This document shows positions 15,557 to 22,188 of a stretch of DNA of 58,299 bases, piece after piece. Position 1 is the stretch's first letter. The number at the start of each line of letters is the position of its first letter. This DNA comes from a virus, in the IMG/VR virus record IMGVR_UViG_3300021225_000305, positions 1 to 58,299 of that record; one strand, 5' to 3'. The position numbers and the translations under genes are program-made. The notes below the pieces were generated by a model. That model ran no database searches, was not told where the DNA came from, and saw only the letters and a list, made by a program, of their open reading frames with translations.

Positions 15557-15745
15557 TTAATAATCGTCTCTATCGAAGTCTGCATCTTCTTCCTTAGTGC
15601 ATTCGTAGCACAGCCCTATCTCATCTTCGAATAGGTCTTGAACATCGCTATCGTCCCAGTCTTCGTAAACAATGCTTGTTCTTTTGATTTCAGCAATCCG
15701 TTCCTCTATTTGGTCCGAATCGCAATAACGGCAGTAGTCGCTCAT
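15557..15745 (-). CDS. Small acidic zinc-ribbon protein
   Basis: 62 residues with CRYC (residues 5-8) and CYEC (46-49), a two-knuckle zinc site. The rest is highly acidic. It has its own -7 box 26 bases upstream (15778-15771) and heads the RecT-exonuclease-RusA operon. It may bind protein or nucleic acid; no family recognised. Confidence 0.7.
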   Translation of the reverse strand: MSDYCRYCDSDQIEERIAEIKRTSIVYEDWDDSDVQDLFEDEIGLCYECTKEEDADFDRDDY

Positions 15746-15770
15746 ATGATTTATTTTTTATTGGTTTCTA

Positions 15771-15778
15771 CAAATATA
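15771..15778 (-). promoter_or_regulatory. Promoter -7 box TATATTTG (leftward)
   Basis: TATATTTG on the minus strand, 25 bases before the ATG at 15745. It is the apparent start of the recombination operon that runs to rusA at 11.8 kb. Confidence 0.6.
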
Positions 15779-15787
15779 CAAAAAGAA

Positions 15788-16075
15788 TTATAAACTTTTA
15801 CAATTCCTCTCGAAAAAAGTTTCTAACAATTCTATGTGTTGTTTATGTTCCTCCTTAATCTCCCTCCCGTCAGGGCTGAAAATCCTCTTGAGAATCTTCC
15901 TCCTCTGATCGATATCCATAGGGTAGAGAGCAAGGTCAAAGGCTAGGTAAGCCTTAGGATCATTTTTCATCCCCGTCTTATTCAGTATGGCAAGAACCCT
16001 TTTGTGAAGGTTGTCCAGCTCCATGTACTTCTCGGCACGGGTTCTATATGTCTTACTACGAGAAAAGTTTGCCAT
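15788..16075 (-). CDS. Unknown helical early protein, 95 aa
   Basis: A basic, helical protein (NFSRSKTYRTRAEKYMELD at the start). It overlaps the gene at 16056 by 20 bases and ends just before the 15771 promoter. Not recognised. Confidence 0.65.
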   Translation of the reverse strand: MANFSRSKTYRTRAEKYMELDNLHKRVLAILNKTGMKNDPKAYLAFDLALYPMDIDQRRKILKRIFSPDGREIKEEHKQHIELLETFFERNCKSL

Positions 16076-16295
16076 TGTTTCTATCTTCAGTTCGTTCTAT
16101 ACATTTCTTAATTGCTCTCCAATCTTCCACATCCTCCTCGTTAAATTTAGGTGTGCCGAAGAAGAGAGACATCATCCTACTTATATGCTTCTTGTCATAA
16201 TCTGGACGAAATACCAGGAGAGCCTTGCGAGGGTTTATATTCCTCTCGGCAAAATACAAGAACCATTTAGCCCTTTTTTTGTGTACTGATTTCAT
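16056..16295 (-). CDS. Unknown basic early protein, 79 aa
   Basis: 79 residues, rich in Lys/Arg with Trp residues (KRAKWFLYFAERNINPRKA). It overlaps both neighbours, so its translation is probably coupled. No family recognised. Confidence 0.6.
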   Translation of the reverse strand: MKSVHKKRAKWFLYFAERNINPRKALLVFRPDYDKKHISRMMSLFFGTPKFNEEDVEDWRAIKKCIERTEDRNNGKLFS

Positions 16296-16593
16296 CGATT
16301 ACCTTTTCAATTTTCTCACGAAGGGATTCCACCTCGTCACAATACTCGATCAACCCCTGTAGTAATACTTCGATCTTCTCCCTGTTCTTCAGGGGCTTCT
16401 TTCTACCTACAAGGTCGTTCATATACCTAGTCGAGAGACCTTTCTTCTTGCATATATAGTACATATTTATTACGTCTGCATGAGACCTACAAGACGAAAT
16501 AAGGTAGTCTAAAACGTGCTTGGGTATCTCTTGTTGCACTATCTTATTTTCTTCTTCGCCCCCCTTAGCATTATTCTCTCTTACTATCATCAT
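16267..16593 (-). CDS. Unknown early protein, possible DNA-binding helices
   Basis: 108 residues. It includes SHADVINMYYICKKKGLSTR, followed by a basic loop (DLVGRKKPLKNREKI) and a coiled-coil C-terminus. The spacing could be a helix-turn-helix but is not diagnostic. The start ATGATG overlaps the stop of the 42-residue gene upstream. Confidence 0.6.
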   Translation of the reverse strand: MMIVRENNAKGGEEENKIVQQEIPKHVLDYLISSCRSHADVINMYYICKKKGLSTRYMNDLVGRKKPLKNREKIEVLLQGLIEYCDEVESLREKIEKVIDEISTQKKG

Positions 16594-16718
16594 CGGCCCG
16601 TTTTTTTTCGGTTTGTGCGTCTGAACGCCAGACGTTTTCTGAAGTTATGCAGAAAGATACTTAACCTGATTCGTGTGTACATCAGGTCTAATTTCCTATC
16701 GGTTTCTTGCTTAATCAT
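16590..16718 (-). CDS. Small basic protein, 42 aa
   Basis: 42 residues beginning MIKQETDRKLDLMYTRIR, very Arg/Lys-rich at the C-terminus (RRTNRKKTGR). Its TGA overlaps the ATG of the next gene. It is the first gene after the promoter at 16767. Too short for routine calling, but the overlap and promoter support it. Confidence 0.55.
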   Translation of the reverse strand: MIKQETDRKLDLMYTRIRLSIFLHNFRKRLAFRRTNRKKTGR

Positions 16719-16766
16719 GTGCGTGTGTTTTTTAATTAGTGAAATAGTGTTTAATCTATTGTGTTA

Positions 16767-16774
16767 CAAATATA
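16767..16774 (-). promoter_or_regulatory. Promoter -7 box TATATTTG (leftward)
   Basis: TATATTTG on the minus strand, just past the terminator at 16785. It starts the group 16718-15788 with a leader of about 45 nt. Confidence 0.6.
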
Positions 16775-16784
16775 GTGAAAATAA

Positions 16785-16815
16785 AAAAAGGGAATAGGCA
16801 ATTAAGCCTACCCCC
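16785..16815 (-). terminator. Terminator of the hammerhead-containing operon
   Basis: On the minus strand GGGTAGGC, loop TTAATT, GCCTATTCCC, then seven T. It follows the stop of the gene at 16844 and ends the leftward small-gene operon that starts at 20.41 kb. Confidence 0.8.
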
Positions 16816-16843
16816 TCTTTCGTTAACCAATAAACACCACGAA

Positions 16844-17122
16844 CTAATTGTATTGTAAATGTTTCTCTAAGAAGATAATCTCGCTGTCATCGAACAAGCT
16901 CCAGTCTCCAACTGAATCTTCATCTGCCTCCATGTCGAAGGTATAGGAGCTGTTCTCAATTGTAACTTCTTCCTCGTCCATGTTGATGAACCCTTGAAGG
17001 TAAACCTGAACTTCTTTCTTACCTGAGTCTACAATGTGAACTGAGTCAAAGGCTAGTAATCTACCTGACGGATACACGTCAAGTTCTACTTGGTCTGCTA
17101 TGTCCTTTATAAAGTATTTCAT
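16844..17122 (-). CDS. Unknown acidic protein, 92 aa
   Basis: 92 residues, beta-rich and very acidic in the second half (EEEVTIENSSY, EADEDSVGDW). Last gene of the 20.4-16.8 kb operon, overlapping the upstream gene by four bases. Not recognised. Confidence 0.65.
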   Translation of the reverse strand: MKYFIKDIADQVELDVYPSGRLLAFDSVHIVDSGKKEVQVYLQGFINMDEEEVTIENSSYTFDMEADEDSVGDWSLFDDSEIIFLEKHLQYN

Positions 17123-17526
17123 TTGTTGCCCTCCAATTCGTTTATCTCGTTTGTTAATTGTATTAATGCTTGTTTCCTCTTCTCAAGAGCCTCTCTCTTG
17201 ATTCGAGCCATGTCATCCTGATACGTCTCATGCCATGCAGAGAGAGACTCCAATACGGCAGAGGTAAGAGAGTTAAGTACCTCTTCAATGTTTGTGGCGT
17301 AGTTAAACTCCAAGGTAACTCCTCGGTAGCTAGAGAAGTTAACCTTGAACTCAACCTCGCCATGATTGAAGTACACAGAGGTGAACTCTCTCTCCTTATC
17401 GGCATTCATTTGGTGTACCCGTACGTTAGGGGTGTGTCTCACTATCTCTCCAATGATAGAGTAATTCTCATGCATATCTGCAACATTGCGTGCAGTAGTA
17501 ATTAGCTTTTCAATTTGTGTCTTCAT
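17119..17526 (-). CDS. Unknown early protein, 135 aa
   Basis: A mixed alpha/beta protein ending in a long charged coiled-coil helix (RIKREALEKRKQALIQL). The start is preceded by AACACAC and no Shine-Dalgarno, like most genes of this operon. Not recognised. Confidence 0.65.
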   Translation of the reverse strand: MKTQIEKLITTARNVADMHENYSIIGEIVRHTPNVRVHQMNADKEREFTSVYFNHGEVEFKVNFSSYRGVTLEFNYATNIEEVLNSLTSAVLESLSAWHETYQDDMARIKREALEKRKQALIQLTNEINELEGNK

Positions 17527-17534
17527 GTGTGTTA

Positions 17535-17690
17535 TTAATTAAGTAAGTTTTTAATTGCAGAGGCAAGGGGTATGCTCATGAGCAACCCGATGCCGATTAG
17601 TGTTATGGTCATGGACTCCATGGATATTCCCGTGTATAAGATAATGATCAGGACAGCGGCAATTCCATACGCGATTCTCTCGTTACGCAT
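17535..17690 (-). CDS. Small membrane protein, 51 aa
   Basis: MRNERIAYGIAAVLIIILY begins a 51-residue protein with two hydrophobic segments (residues 6-22 and 28-45). It has a strong GGAGGTG ribosome site, and its ATG overlaps the TAA of the gene upstream (ATGCGTAA). A small two-pass inner-membrane protein of unknown role. Confidence 0.6.
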   Translation of the reverse strand: MRNERIAYGIAAVLIIILYTGISMESMTITLIGIGLLMSIPLASAIKNLLN

Positions 17691-17859
17691 CTGCACCTCC
17701 AGTCAAGAACTCAATCTTGTTATTCTCCGCAAGGAATTTCTTGCCGTCCCAAGTTGTTACTTCGTGCAAATAGATTTCAGGGTTTGAACGAGTCCCTATG
17801 TTCTCGCTTAAGTAGTCTTTAATCTCGTAAACTACTCCGTTAATTTTAGCTTTCATCAT
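17683..17859 (-). CDS. Small early protein, 58 aa
   Basis: 58 residues (MMKAKINGVVYEIKDYLSEN, then TTWDGKKFLAENNKIEFL). The C-terminal TGGADA codons include the GGAGGTG ribosome site of the next gene. It overlaps the upstream stop (ATGATG). Function unknown. Confidence 0.6.
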   Translation of the reverse strand: MMKAKINGVVYEIKDYLSENIGTRSNPEIYLHEVTTWDGKKFLAENNKIEFLTGGADA

Positions 17860-18035
17860 GGCATTATTAATTTAAATTGTTCTTGGTCTTGTTTCCAATT
17901 CTCGTATTGGCTAACGGCATCAGAGAATGACTCTATCTGCATACCCCTCTTTGAATAGAGAAGTTTCTTATTGTGGTACACCTCGAAGTTGTACTGCTCT
18001 CCAACTTTATTGAAGAAAAATATTGTCTCGTTCAT
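17856..18035 (-). CDS. Small early protein, 59 aa
   Basis: 59 residues starting MNETIFFFNKVGEQYNFEV. Four-base overlaps at both ends with 18032 and 17859. Its central part looks like a small beta sheet followed by a helix. Function unknown. Confidence 0.6.
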   Translation of the reverse strand: MNETIFFFNKVGEQYNFEVYHNKKLLYSKRGMQIESFSDAVSQYENWKQDQEQFKLIMP

Positions 18036-18259
18036 AGGTGTACATTAGTTAGTTCTAATTCCACTCGGTAGTCATGACCTCTCCCTCCTGCTTCGTAAGT
18101 CACAAGATTACCCTGATAGGTAATCTCAACCTCGGCATCCATCTCTTCAGCCATCTCGAAGAATCTAGAGAGAGCCTTGTCTCGTGTGTGAAAGATTATG
18201 TCTTGTGTGCCTCCGATATGTTGTTGCATCGGGCGTTTCTTAATTGTTAGTACGTTCAT
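18032..18259 (-). CDS. Small early protein, 75 aa
   Basis: 75 residues (MNVLTIKKRPMQQHIGG, later AEVEITYQGNLVTYEAGGRG). It reads as an alternating beta/alpha miniprotein. Coupled by overlap to the 59-residue gene. Not recognised. Confidence 0.6.
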   Translation of the reverse strand: MNVLTIKKRPMQQHIGGTQDIIFHTRDKALSRFFEMAEEMDAEVEITYQGNLVTYEAGGRGHDYRVELELTNVHL

Positions 18260-18265
18260 GGCATT

Positions 18266-18466
18266 TTATATTTTAGTTGATTCGATTAGTGTGTAATAGT
18301 TATCGTAGTACTCGTTGAATAAATCTTGTGCGTCTTCAGTATAAACTTGTACGCCATCGTACTCTTCCCAAATTACCATCCTGTTGTGCCATTGTCTTTC
18401 TAGATGTGCCGATGCAAGTTCTGAAGCAAGTTCTACAGCATTAATTGTCATTTCGTGTGTGTTCAT
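18266..18466 (-). CDS. Small early protein, paralogue of the 19908 gene
   Basis: 66 residues from ATG 18466, chosen over an upstream ATG at 18514 because it has the AACACAC-ATG style leader. Residues 6-66 align along their length with the gene at 19908: TINAxxLASELASxHLER, then VIWEE, then YTE(D/E)A, and a C-terminal LIES. A duplicated gene within one operon; the role is unknown. Confidence 0.7.
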   Translation of the reverse strand: MNTHEMTINAVELASELASAHLERQWHNRMVIWEEYDGVQVYTEDAQDLFNEYYDNYYTLIESTKI

Positions 18467-18480
18467 GGTGTTTATTTTTT

Positions 18481-18714
18481 TTATTTGTTTAATTTTATTA
18501 TAACTCCCGACCATAGCTTATCAAACTCAGGTCTCTCTTTACTCCTCACGACCTCCAGTCCTCTCGCTTTTGCAAATTTTGAAACGTGTTTCGAAGTTGT
18601 TGCAGAGTACTTTCCGTTCTCAATTAATTTGTCTCCCTCAATCGTTGCTACATGAGTAGTGAATGAAATGAACTTGTTCCCGTCTAAGAACATATTGTGT
18701 CCTACTTTTTCCAT
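18481..18714 (-). CDS. Small early protein, 77 aa
   Basis: 77 residues (MEKVGHNMFLDGNKFISF start), with a basic central helix (HVSKFAKARGLEVVRSKERP). The start is preceded by AAACACC and no Shine-Dalgarno. Not recognised. Confidence 0.6.
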   Translation of the reverse strand: MEKVGHNMFLDGNKFISFTTHVATIEGDKLIENGKYSATTSKHVSKFAKARGLEVVRSKERPEFDKLWSGVIIKLNK

Positions 18715-18730
18715 GGTGTTTTTTTATTTA

Positions 18731-18940
18731 TTAATTAATTTTCTCAATTGTTAGTACGTCCATCATCTTGCGGTACATTAGCTTCGTGTAGTTCATAACG
18801 TGTTCCTCGTTGTTGAAGTTCACCTCACTCACTACCACTCTCCCGTAGACTTGAACCCGTAGTTCTACTTTAGCCTTGCATGGGAAGGTTATTGCTCCCT
18901 TTAACATCGGCAATTTCATATTGTGGTAACTCAGTTTCAT
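18731..18940 (-). CDS. Small early protein, 69 aa
   Basis: 69 residues. The N-terminal part is beta-rich (VELRVQVYGRVVVSEV) and the C-terminal part a helix with several Met/Lys. It overlaps the gene at 18937 by four bases. Not recognised. Confidence 0.6.
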   Translation of the reverse strand: MKLSYHNMKLPMLKGAITFPCKAKVELRVQVYGRVVVSEVNFNNEEHVMNYTKLMYRKMMDVLTIEKIN

Positions 18941-19131
18941 AAGTTGTGTTTTTTATGGTTCAGGAAGTTTACTATGCAGTCGTATTCAGGAAGTTTCCCG
19001 TCATTGAAATGAGACGTCTCGTATTCCTTATGCAGGTCTACCAATAGTTCGAACATTAGGTCGTATTCGATTTCAGCACCAATTATAGCATCGTATAACT
19101 TGGTGAATAAATAGAAGTGGTAATCTTTCAT
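18937..19131 (-). CDS. Small early protein, 64 aa
   Basis: A helical, acidic 64-residue protein (HFYLFTKLYDAIIGAEIEYD). It sits between the genes at 18731 and 19140 in the same operon. Not recognised. Confidence 0.6.
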   Translation of the reverse strand: MKDYHFYLFTKLYDAIIGAEIEYDLMFELLVDLHKEYETSHFNDGKLPEYDCIVNFLNHKKHNL

Positions 19132-19139
19132 GGTATTTA

Positions 19140-19421
19140 TTATTTTACGTTTATTGAATTAAGTACATTTTTGAATCCCTTGTACACAGCCCTCTTATAA
19201 GCCTCACTCTCGTGGTCTAACACGTTCGCCAACATCAAGCTAGTCATCGAGGCATAACGGAAGACAATCTCTTTGTAGACGTGTTCGAATGTCTCGCCTC
19301 TCATCAGAGACTGGCGAATCTCCTCCTCCGAATTTACCACGGGGTTACTGAATGAACCCTCTCGGTTTGCTCTCATGTGAGCATCAGCAATTTGCTTCTG
19401 AAGTTTAGTAATACGTTCCAT
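19140..19421 (-). CDS. Small early protein directly after hammerhead 1
   Basis: 93 residues, helical (RITKLQKQIADAHMRANREG). Cleavage of the hammerhead at 19439-19496 would leave its message with a 23-nt leader (bases 19444-19422) and a 5' hydroxyl. The leader is A/U-rich with CACAC just before ATG and no Shine-Dalgarno. Function unknown. Confidence 0.65.
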   Translation of the reverse strand: MERITKLQKQIADAHMRANREGSFSNPVVNSEEEIRQSLMRGETFEHVYKEIVFRYASMTSLMLANVLDHESEAYKRAVYKGFKNVLNSINVK

Positions 19422-19438
19422 GTGTGATTTATTTATTT

Positions 19439-19496
19439 GGTTAATACGAGAGGTTCACACCCCTCGTTTCGTCCAATCAGGACTCGTCAGTTAACC
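19439..19496 (-). ncRNA. Type I hammerhead ribozyme 1
   Basis: Reading the minus strand: stem I GGTTAA (19496-19491); core CTGACGA (19490-19484); stem II GTCC / loop TGATT / GGAC; GAAA (19470-19467); stem III CGAGGGG / loop TGTGAA / CCTCTCG; then T-A and stem I TTAACC (19444-19439). All conserved hammerhead positions are present, including the A15.1-U16.1 pair and A at the cleavage position. Predicted cleavage is between 19445 and 19444. The 5' end shares its first base with the TAG stop of the gene at 19496. Stem I is the open stem, so type I. Confidence 0.93.
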
Positions 19497-19837
19497 TAGA
19501 ACTCGATAAAGTACTCAGGGTTGAAGGTGTATTGCTCCCCTTTGAACTCAGGGTTGTACACTAGCGTTCCCTCCTCGTTAAGCTTCATCCCTATGCACTC
19601 CTGAGTGAACTTCATGCACATGGCACCCACTAGAATCCTTGCACTCTCTTTGTCCATGGCAGTGATAATCTTAGCTACCAAGGTTGGTTCAGGACTTTCG
19701 ATATACTCGCCCATGTCTTCTCTTGTAGCGACTATCTCTCCCTCGAAGGCGTGTACCAAGGCGTTAGTAATTGTCTCGAAGGTGTACGGGTTATTGTTAA
19801 GCCCGATGTTTAATTGAAATACGTTCATGTTTTCCAT
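19496..19837 (-). CDS. Early protein between two hammerheads, 113 aa
   Basis: 113 residues (MENMNVFQLNIGLNNNPY). Mixed fold, acidic, with Cys residues near the middle. A second in-frame ATG lies at 19828. Its coding region is bracketed by hammerhead 2 upstream and hammerhead 1 starting at its stop codon, so self-cleavage of both would release it as a single-gene RNA. Function unknown. Confidence 0.65.
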   Translation of the reverse strand: MENMNVFQLNIGLNNNPYTFETITNALVHAFEGEIVATREDMGEYIESPEPTLVAKIITAMDKESARILVGAMCMKFTQECIGMKLNEEGTLVYNPEFKGEQYTFNPEYFIEF

Positions 19838-19855
19838 GTGTTTAAAAAATTAATT

Positions 19856-19907
19856 GGTTTATACGGGGCGAACCCCGTTTCGAGTACTCAACTCTCATCA
19901 GTAAACC
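19856..19907 (-). ncRNA. Type I hammerhead ribozyme 2
   Basis: Reading the minus strand: stem I GGTTTA (19907-19902); core CTGATGA; stem II GAGT / loop TGAGT / ACTC; GAAA (19881-19878); stem III CGGGG / loop TTCG / CCCCG; then T-A and stem I TAAACC (19861-19856). Every helix is perfectly paired. Predicted cleavage is between 19862 and 19861. It begins immediately after the TAA of the gene at 19908 and leaves a 24-nt leader on the next gene (19837). Confidence 0.95.
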
Positions 19908-20096
19908 TTATATTACCTTAGATTCAATTAGGTTGAAATAGTCCATGTAAAGGTTGTGAAATATCTCATTAGCCTCTTCTGTGTAATACTTTCCGTCCTC
20001 TTCCCAAATTACTATTTTATCCGTATACACTCTCTCAAGGTGTAAGGAAGCTAATTCAGAGGCAAGGTCTTGTGCGTTGATTGTTCTAGTAAACAT
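19908..20096 (-). CDS. Small early protein, paralogue of the 18266 gene
   Basis: 62 residues, first gene of the operon. TINAQDLASELASLHLER and the C-terminal LIES match the gene at 18266. It is preceded by a leader of about 310 nt with a tRNA-like fold and followed at once by hammerhead 2. Function unknown. Confidence 0.7.
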   Translation of the reverse strand: MFTRTINAQDLASELASLHLERVYTDKIVIWEEDGKYYTEEANEIFHNLYMDYFNLIESKVI

Positions 20097-20406
20097 AGTT
20101 GTGTGTGTTAATTGGTTAGCGAAACGTAGGGACTCGAACCCCTAGGTCTCTCTCACGAGCAAACCTCTCCGAGCGTTTCAGTGTTTCCGATATGTCAAAG
20201 AACTGCGGTCTTTATAGTCTTTTCCGTGTATGACTAGTAATCTCTCCGTGTAACGGCTGTAGCATAGGTGATTACAATCTCTATCTAACTAAACTCTCTC
20301 TCCTTAACTACCTCTATTCGAAGAACACTCTTGTGTATATCTGATATCTCATCAGTGCGGGTAGTAATCAGTAAGTAAGCTTTCGTTGTTGTTCCGTTGA
20401 ACACTG
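20097..20406 (-). other. Long structured leader of the hammerhead operon
   Basis: About 310 nt with no plausible ORF between the promoter at 20414 and the first ATG at 20096. Besides the tRNA-like element it contains small hairpins on the minus strand, such as CTGAT/ATCAG around 20341-20355, TAGTC/GACTA around 20216-20237, and an outer ACTACC/GGTAGT pairing. It could be a regulatory leader. Confidence 0.45.
20120..20180 (-). ncRNA. tRNA-like element lacking a normal anticodon arm
   Basis: On the minus strand TGAAACG (20180-20174) can pair with CGTTTCG (20126-20120) as a 7-bp acceptor helix (one G-U). It encloses a D-arm-like stretch (CGGAGAGG...) and a T arm TAGGG/CCCTA containing GGGTTCGAGTCCC, the classic tRNA motif. 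Only 11 nt lie between the D-arm and T-arm regions, so there is no room for an anticodon arm. It ends 23 bases before the ATG of the first operon gene. A decayed tRNA or a tRNA mimic used for processing is possible. Confidence 0.45.
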
Positions 20407-20414
20407 CAAATGTA
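20407..20414 (-). promoter_or_regulatory. Promoter TTTG / TACATTTG (leftward)
   Basis: The minus strand has TTTG, 21 bases, then TACATTTG (20414-20407), the Bacteroidota promoter layout. It would drive the leader, both hammerheads and the small genes down to the terminator at 16785. Confidence 0.65.
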
Positions 20415-21361
20415 TGGTAATTAAAAAGTTTATTCCAAATTTATTTTCAAAGATGTTCTAAAACACTGATTAGTTCGTCACGAAGAAATGCGGCTTACAG
20501 AGCGTCATGACATCTCAAAACATCAGTAAAATAAGGGAAAATAAAAATAAATGAAAAAAAAACGAAAATATTTTTGATTGTAGGAATGATAAGGGTTTGA
20601 GGTATGACATGGAGAAAAATGTGAGGATTGGCGTGACTTGTAGAAGGTCACAAAAGACTGGAGATTGCGGTTTTTTCGTGCCTGTTTTGAGTGCTTGTTG
20701 TTCACCTGAGGCTGTTTTTCGGGTTCGTCTCAGGTATTTTTATATGGCAAAATGTGTATTGAATTGTGCCGATAATTGGGGGCGAAATGTTGGCGTGTTT
20801 GTGTGTGAATTTCAGGTAGTGTTTCTAGGGTTATTTGGTGCCGTGTTTGAATGTCATTTATCGGCATGGATGAGACGTTATGTTTTGGGGTTCATTGGAG
20901 GGTTATAAGAGAGGTTCATGCATGAGATAATATGTAGGCATGGGAGAGAGTAATACGCCACGTTTACGGGCTTGTTTCGAGGTCATGCTTTTGCCGAGGT
21001 GTGAGCTTCGGGATCCCAATATTGATGCGGGCTGTAGCGATTTATGGTGCCGAGAGATTGAGGCTTGGCTTGGGCTTTTCTCAGTGTTGACGGGCGATGC
21101 AGAGCTTTGGGGCTTGGCTTTTGGCTTCAATTGACCACAGACGGGGGTGGGTTCGCAAACACGCATTTCCTGGAGGCGAGCGGGGTGGCCTGGTGTGTGG
21201 GAAACCCCTCTCTTTAAACAGCTTGCCCTCTCCCTAAACATCTCGCCCCTTTCCCCTTTCGATCTGGGTTTTCGTTCCCCTTGATTCCCTTTTCGTGGCC
21301 ATTTATTTACCTCTGAGTAAAACTTTTCCCGTATTTTGTTAACTGGGACGTAAAAAAGGTG
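20415..21361. other. Non-coding block, G-rich on the plus strand
   Basis: About 950 bases without a convincing gene. From about 20.58 kb the plus strand becomes G/T-rich, unlike the flanks, and it then has a pyrimidine-rich tract (about 21206-21300). That tract includes a near-repeat of about 20 bases (CTCTxxxTAAACAxCTxGCC twice, 21211-21250). ORFs at 20597-20908 and 20903-21469 have implausible composition. It may be a remnant or the leader region of the adjacent PP-loop gene island. Confidence 0.5.
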
Positions 21362-21369
21362 TATATTTG
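21362..21369 (+). promoter_or_regulatory. Promoter -7 box TATATTTG
   Basis: TATATTTG, 26 bases before the ATG of the PP-loop gene at 21396. It starts the rightward two-gene island inside the leftward early region. Confidence 0.65.
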
Positions 21370-21395
21370 CGGAACACATTATAAAAAATAGGATT

Positions 21396-22187
21396 ATGTA
21401 CATTGGATGGTTTAGTTGTGGTGTTACTTCGGCTGTAGCGTGTCGCATGGCTGTAGAGATGTATGGCAAGGAGAATGTCCGTTTGTTTTACATGGAGATT
21501 GACTCTGCGCATAGGGATAATGAGCGTTTCATTGTTGAGTGTGAGCGTTGGATTGGTGTCCCTGTGGAGCGTAGGCGTAGTGGGAAGTATGTAGACCAGT
21601 TTGACGTGATTAAGCGTACTGGGTATGTAAACGGTGCTGGTGGTGCGAGGTGTACTAAGGAGTTGAAGAAGGATGTTCGTAAGTCTATAGAGAAGGAGTT
21701 TGAGTATGACGGTCAGGTCTTTGGCTTTGAGTTTTCACAGAAGGAGGTTAATCGTGCTATACGTTTTGCACAGCAGTACCCTGACAGCAAGCCTGTCTAT
21801 CCTTTGATTGACCAGAAAATGACTAAAAGTATGTGTGCTGAGCTTCTATTGAGGAATGGGATCCGTTTACCTGCTATGTATGAGTTGGGTTTTCACAATA
21901 ATAACTGTATTGGCTGTGTAAAAGGGGGTAAGGGTTATTGGAATCATGTGAGAAAACATTTCCCTGATCAGTATGAGCGTATGGCTGTTCTAGAGAGGGA
22001 GGTTGGACACTCGTGTATTAAGGGACGTTTCTTGGATGAGATGACTGAGAGTGAGGGGAGACATGATCCGCCTATTGTCCCTGACTGTGGAACTTTCTGT
22101 GAGATTGAGTTTGCCGATATTATCGATCCGAATGTTCAGCCCATTATGGATGGTGTTAAGAGTATGGGCCAATTAAAGTTATTCTGA
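21396..22187 (+). CDS. PP-loop ATPase, PAPS reductase / DndC-like family
   Basis: 263 residues. The N-terminal PP-loop is FSCGVTS (residues 6-12), which binds ATP or adenylyl sulfate in this superfamily. RCTKELK follows with Cys86, then NCIGCVKGG (Cys171, Cys174), YWNHVRKHFPDQYERM, and PDCGTFC (Cys231, Cys235) near the C-terminus. The paired Cys could hold an iron-sulfur cluster or support sulfur transfer, as in DndC and thio-modifying enzymes. Plausible roles are nucleic-acid modification or sulfur metabolism; the sequence alone does not decide. It is on the plus strand against its surroundings and is followed two bases later by an XRE regulator gene, hinting at horizontal gain. Confidence 0.75.
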   Translation: MYIGWFSCGVTSAVACRMAVEMYGKENVRLFYMEIDSAHRDNERFIVECERWIGVPVERRRSGKYVDQFDVIKRTGYVNGAGGARCTKELKKDVRKSIEKEFEYDGQVFGFEFSQKEVNRAIRFAQQYPDSKPVYPLIDQKMTKSMCAELLLRNGIRLPAMYELGFHNNNCIGCVKGGKGYWNHVRKHFPDQYERMAVLEREVGHSCIKGRFLDEMTESEGRHDPPIVPDCGTFCEIEFADIIDPNVQPIMDGVKSMGQLKLF

Positions 22188-22188
22188 T

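Noticed and set aside
20120-20180. Ordinary functional tRNA gene
   Set aside because: Too short (61 nt) and no anticodon arm; kept only as a tRNA-like element.
20341-20355. CTGATGA on the minus strand in the operon leader, possible third hammerhead
   Set aside because: No GAAA follows a stem II and the helices cannot be arranged around the core; only local hairpins are seen.
20597-20908. Plus-strand ORF of 103 codons in the G-rich block
   Set aside because: Composition is Cys/Val/Arg/Phe-rich without domain logic, it has no promoter or ribosome site that fits, and it results from a G/T-rich strand with few stops.
20903-21469. Minus-strand ORF of 188 codons
   Set aside because: It overlaps the promoter and start of the PP-loop gene, and its Pro/Ser/Arg-rich low-complexity reading looks like an antisense shadow of G-rich DNA.
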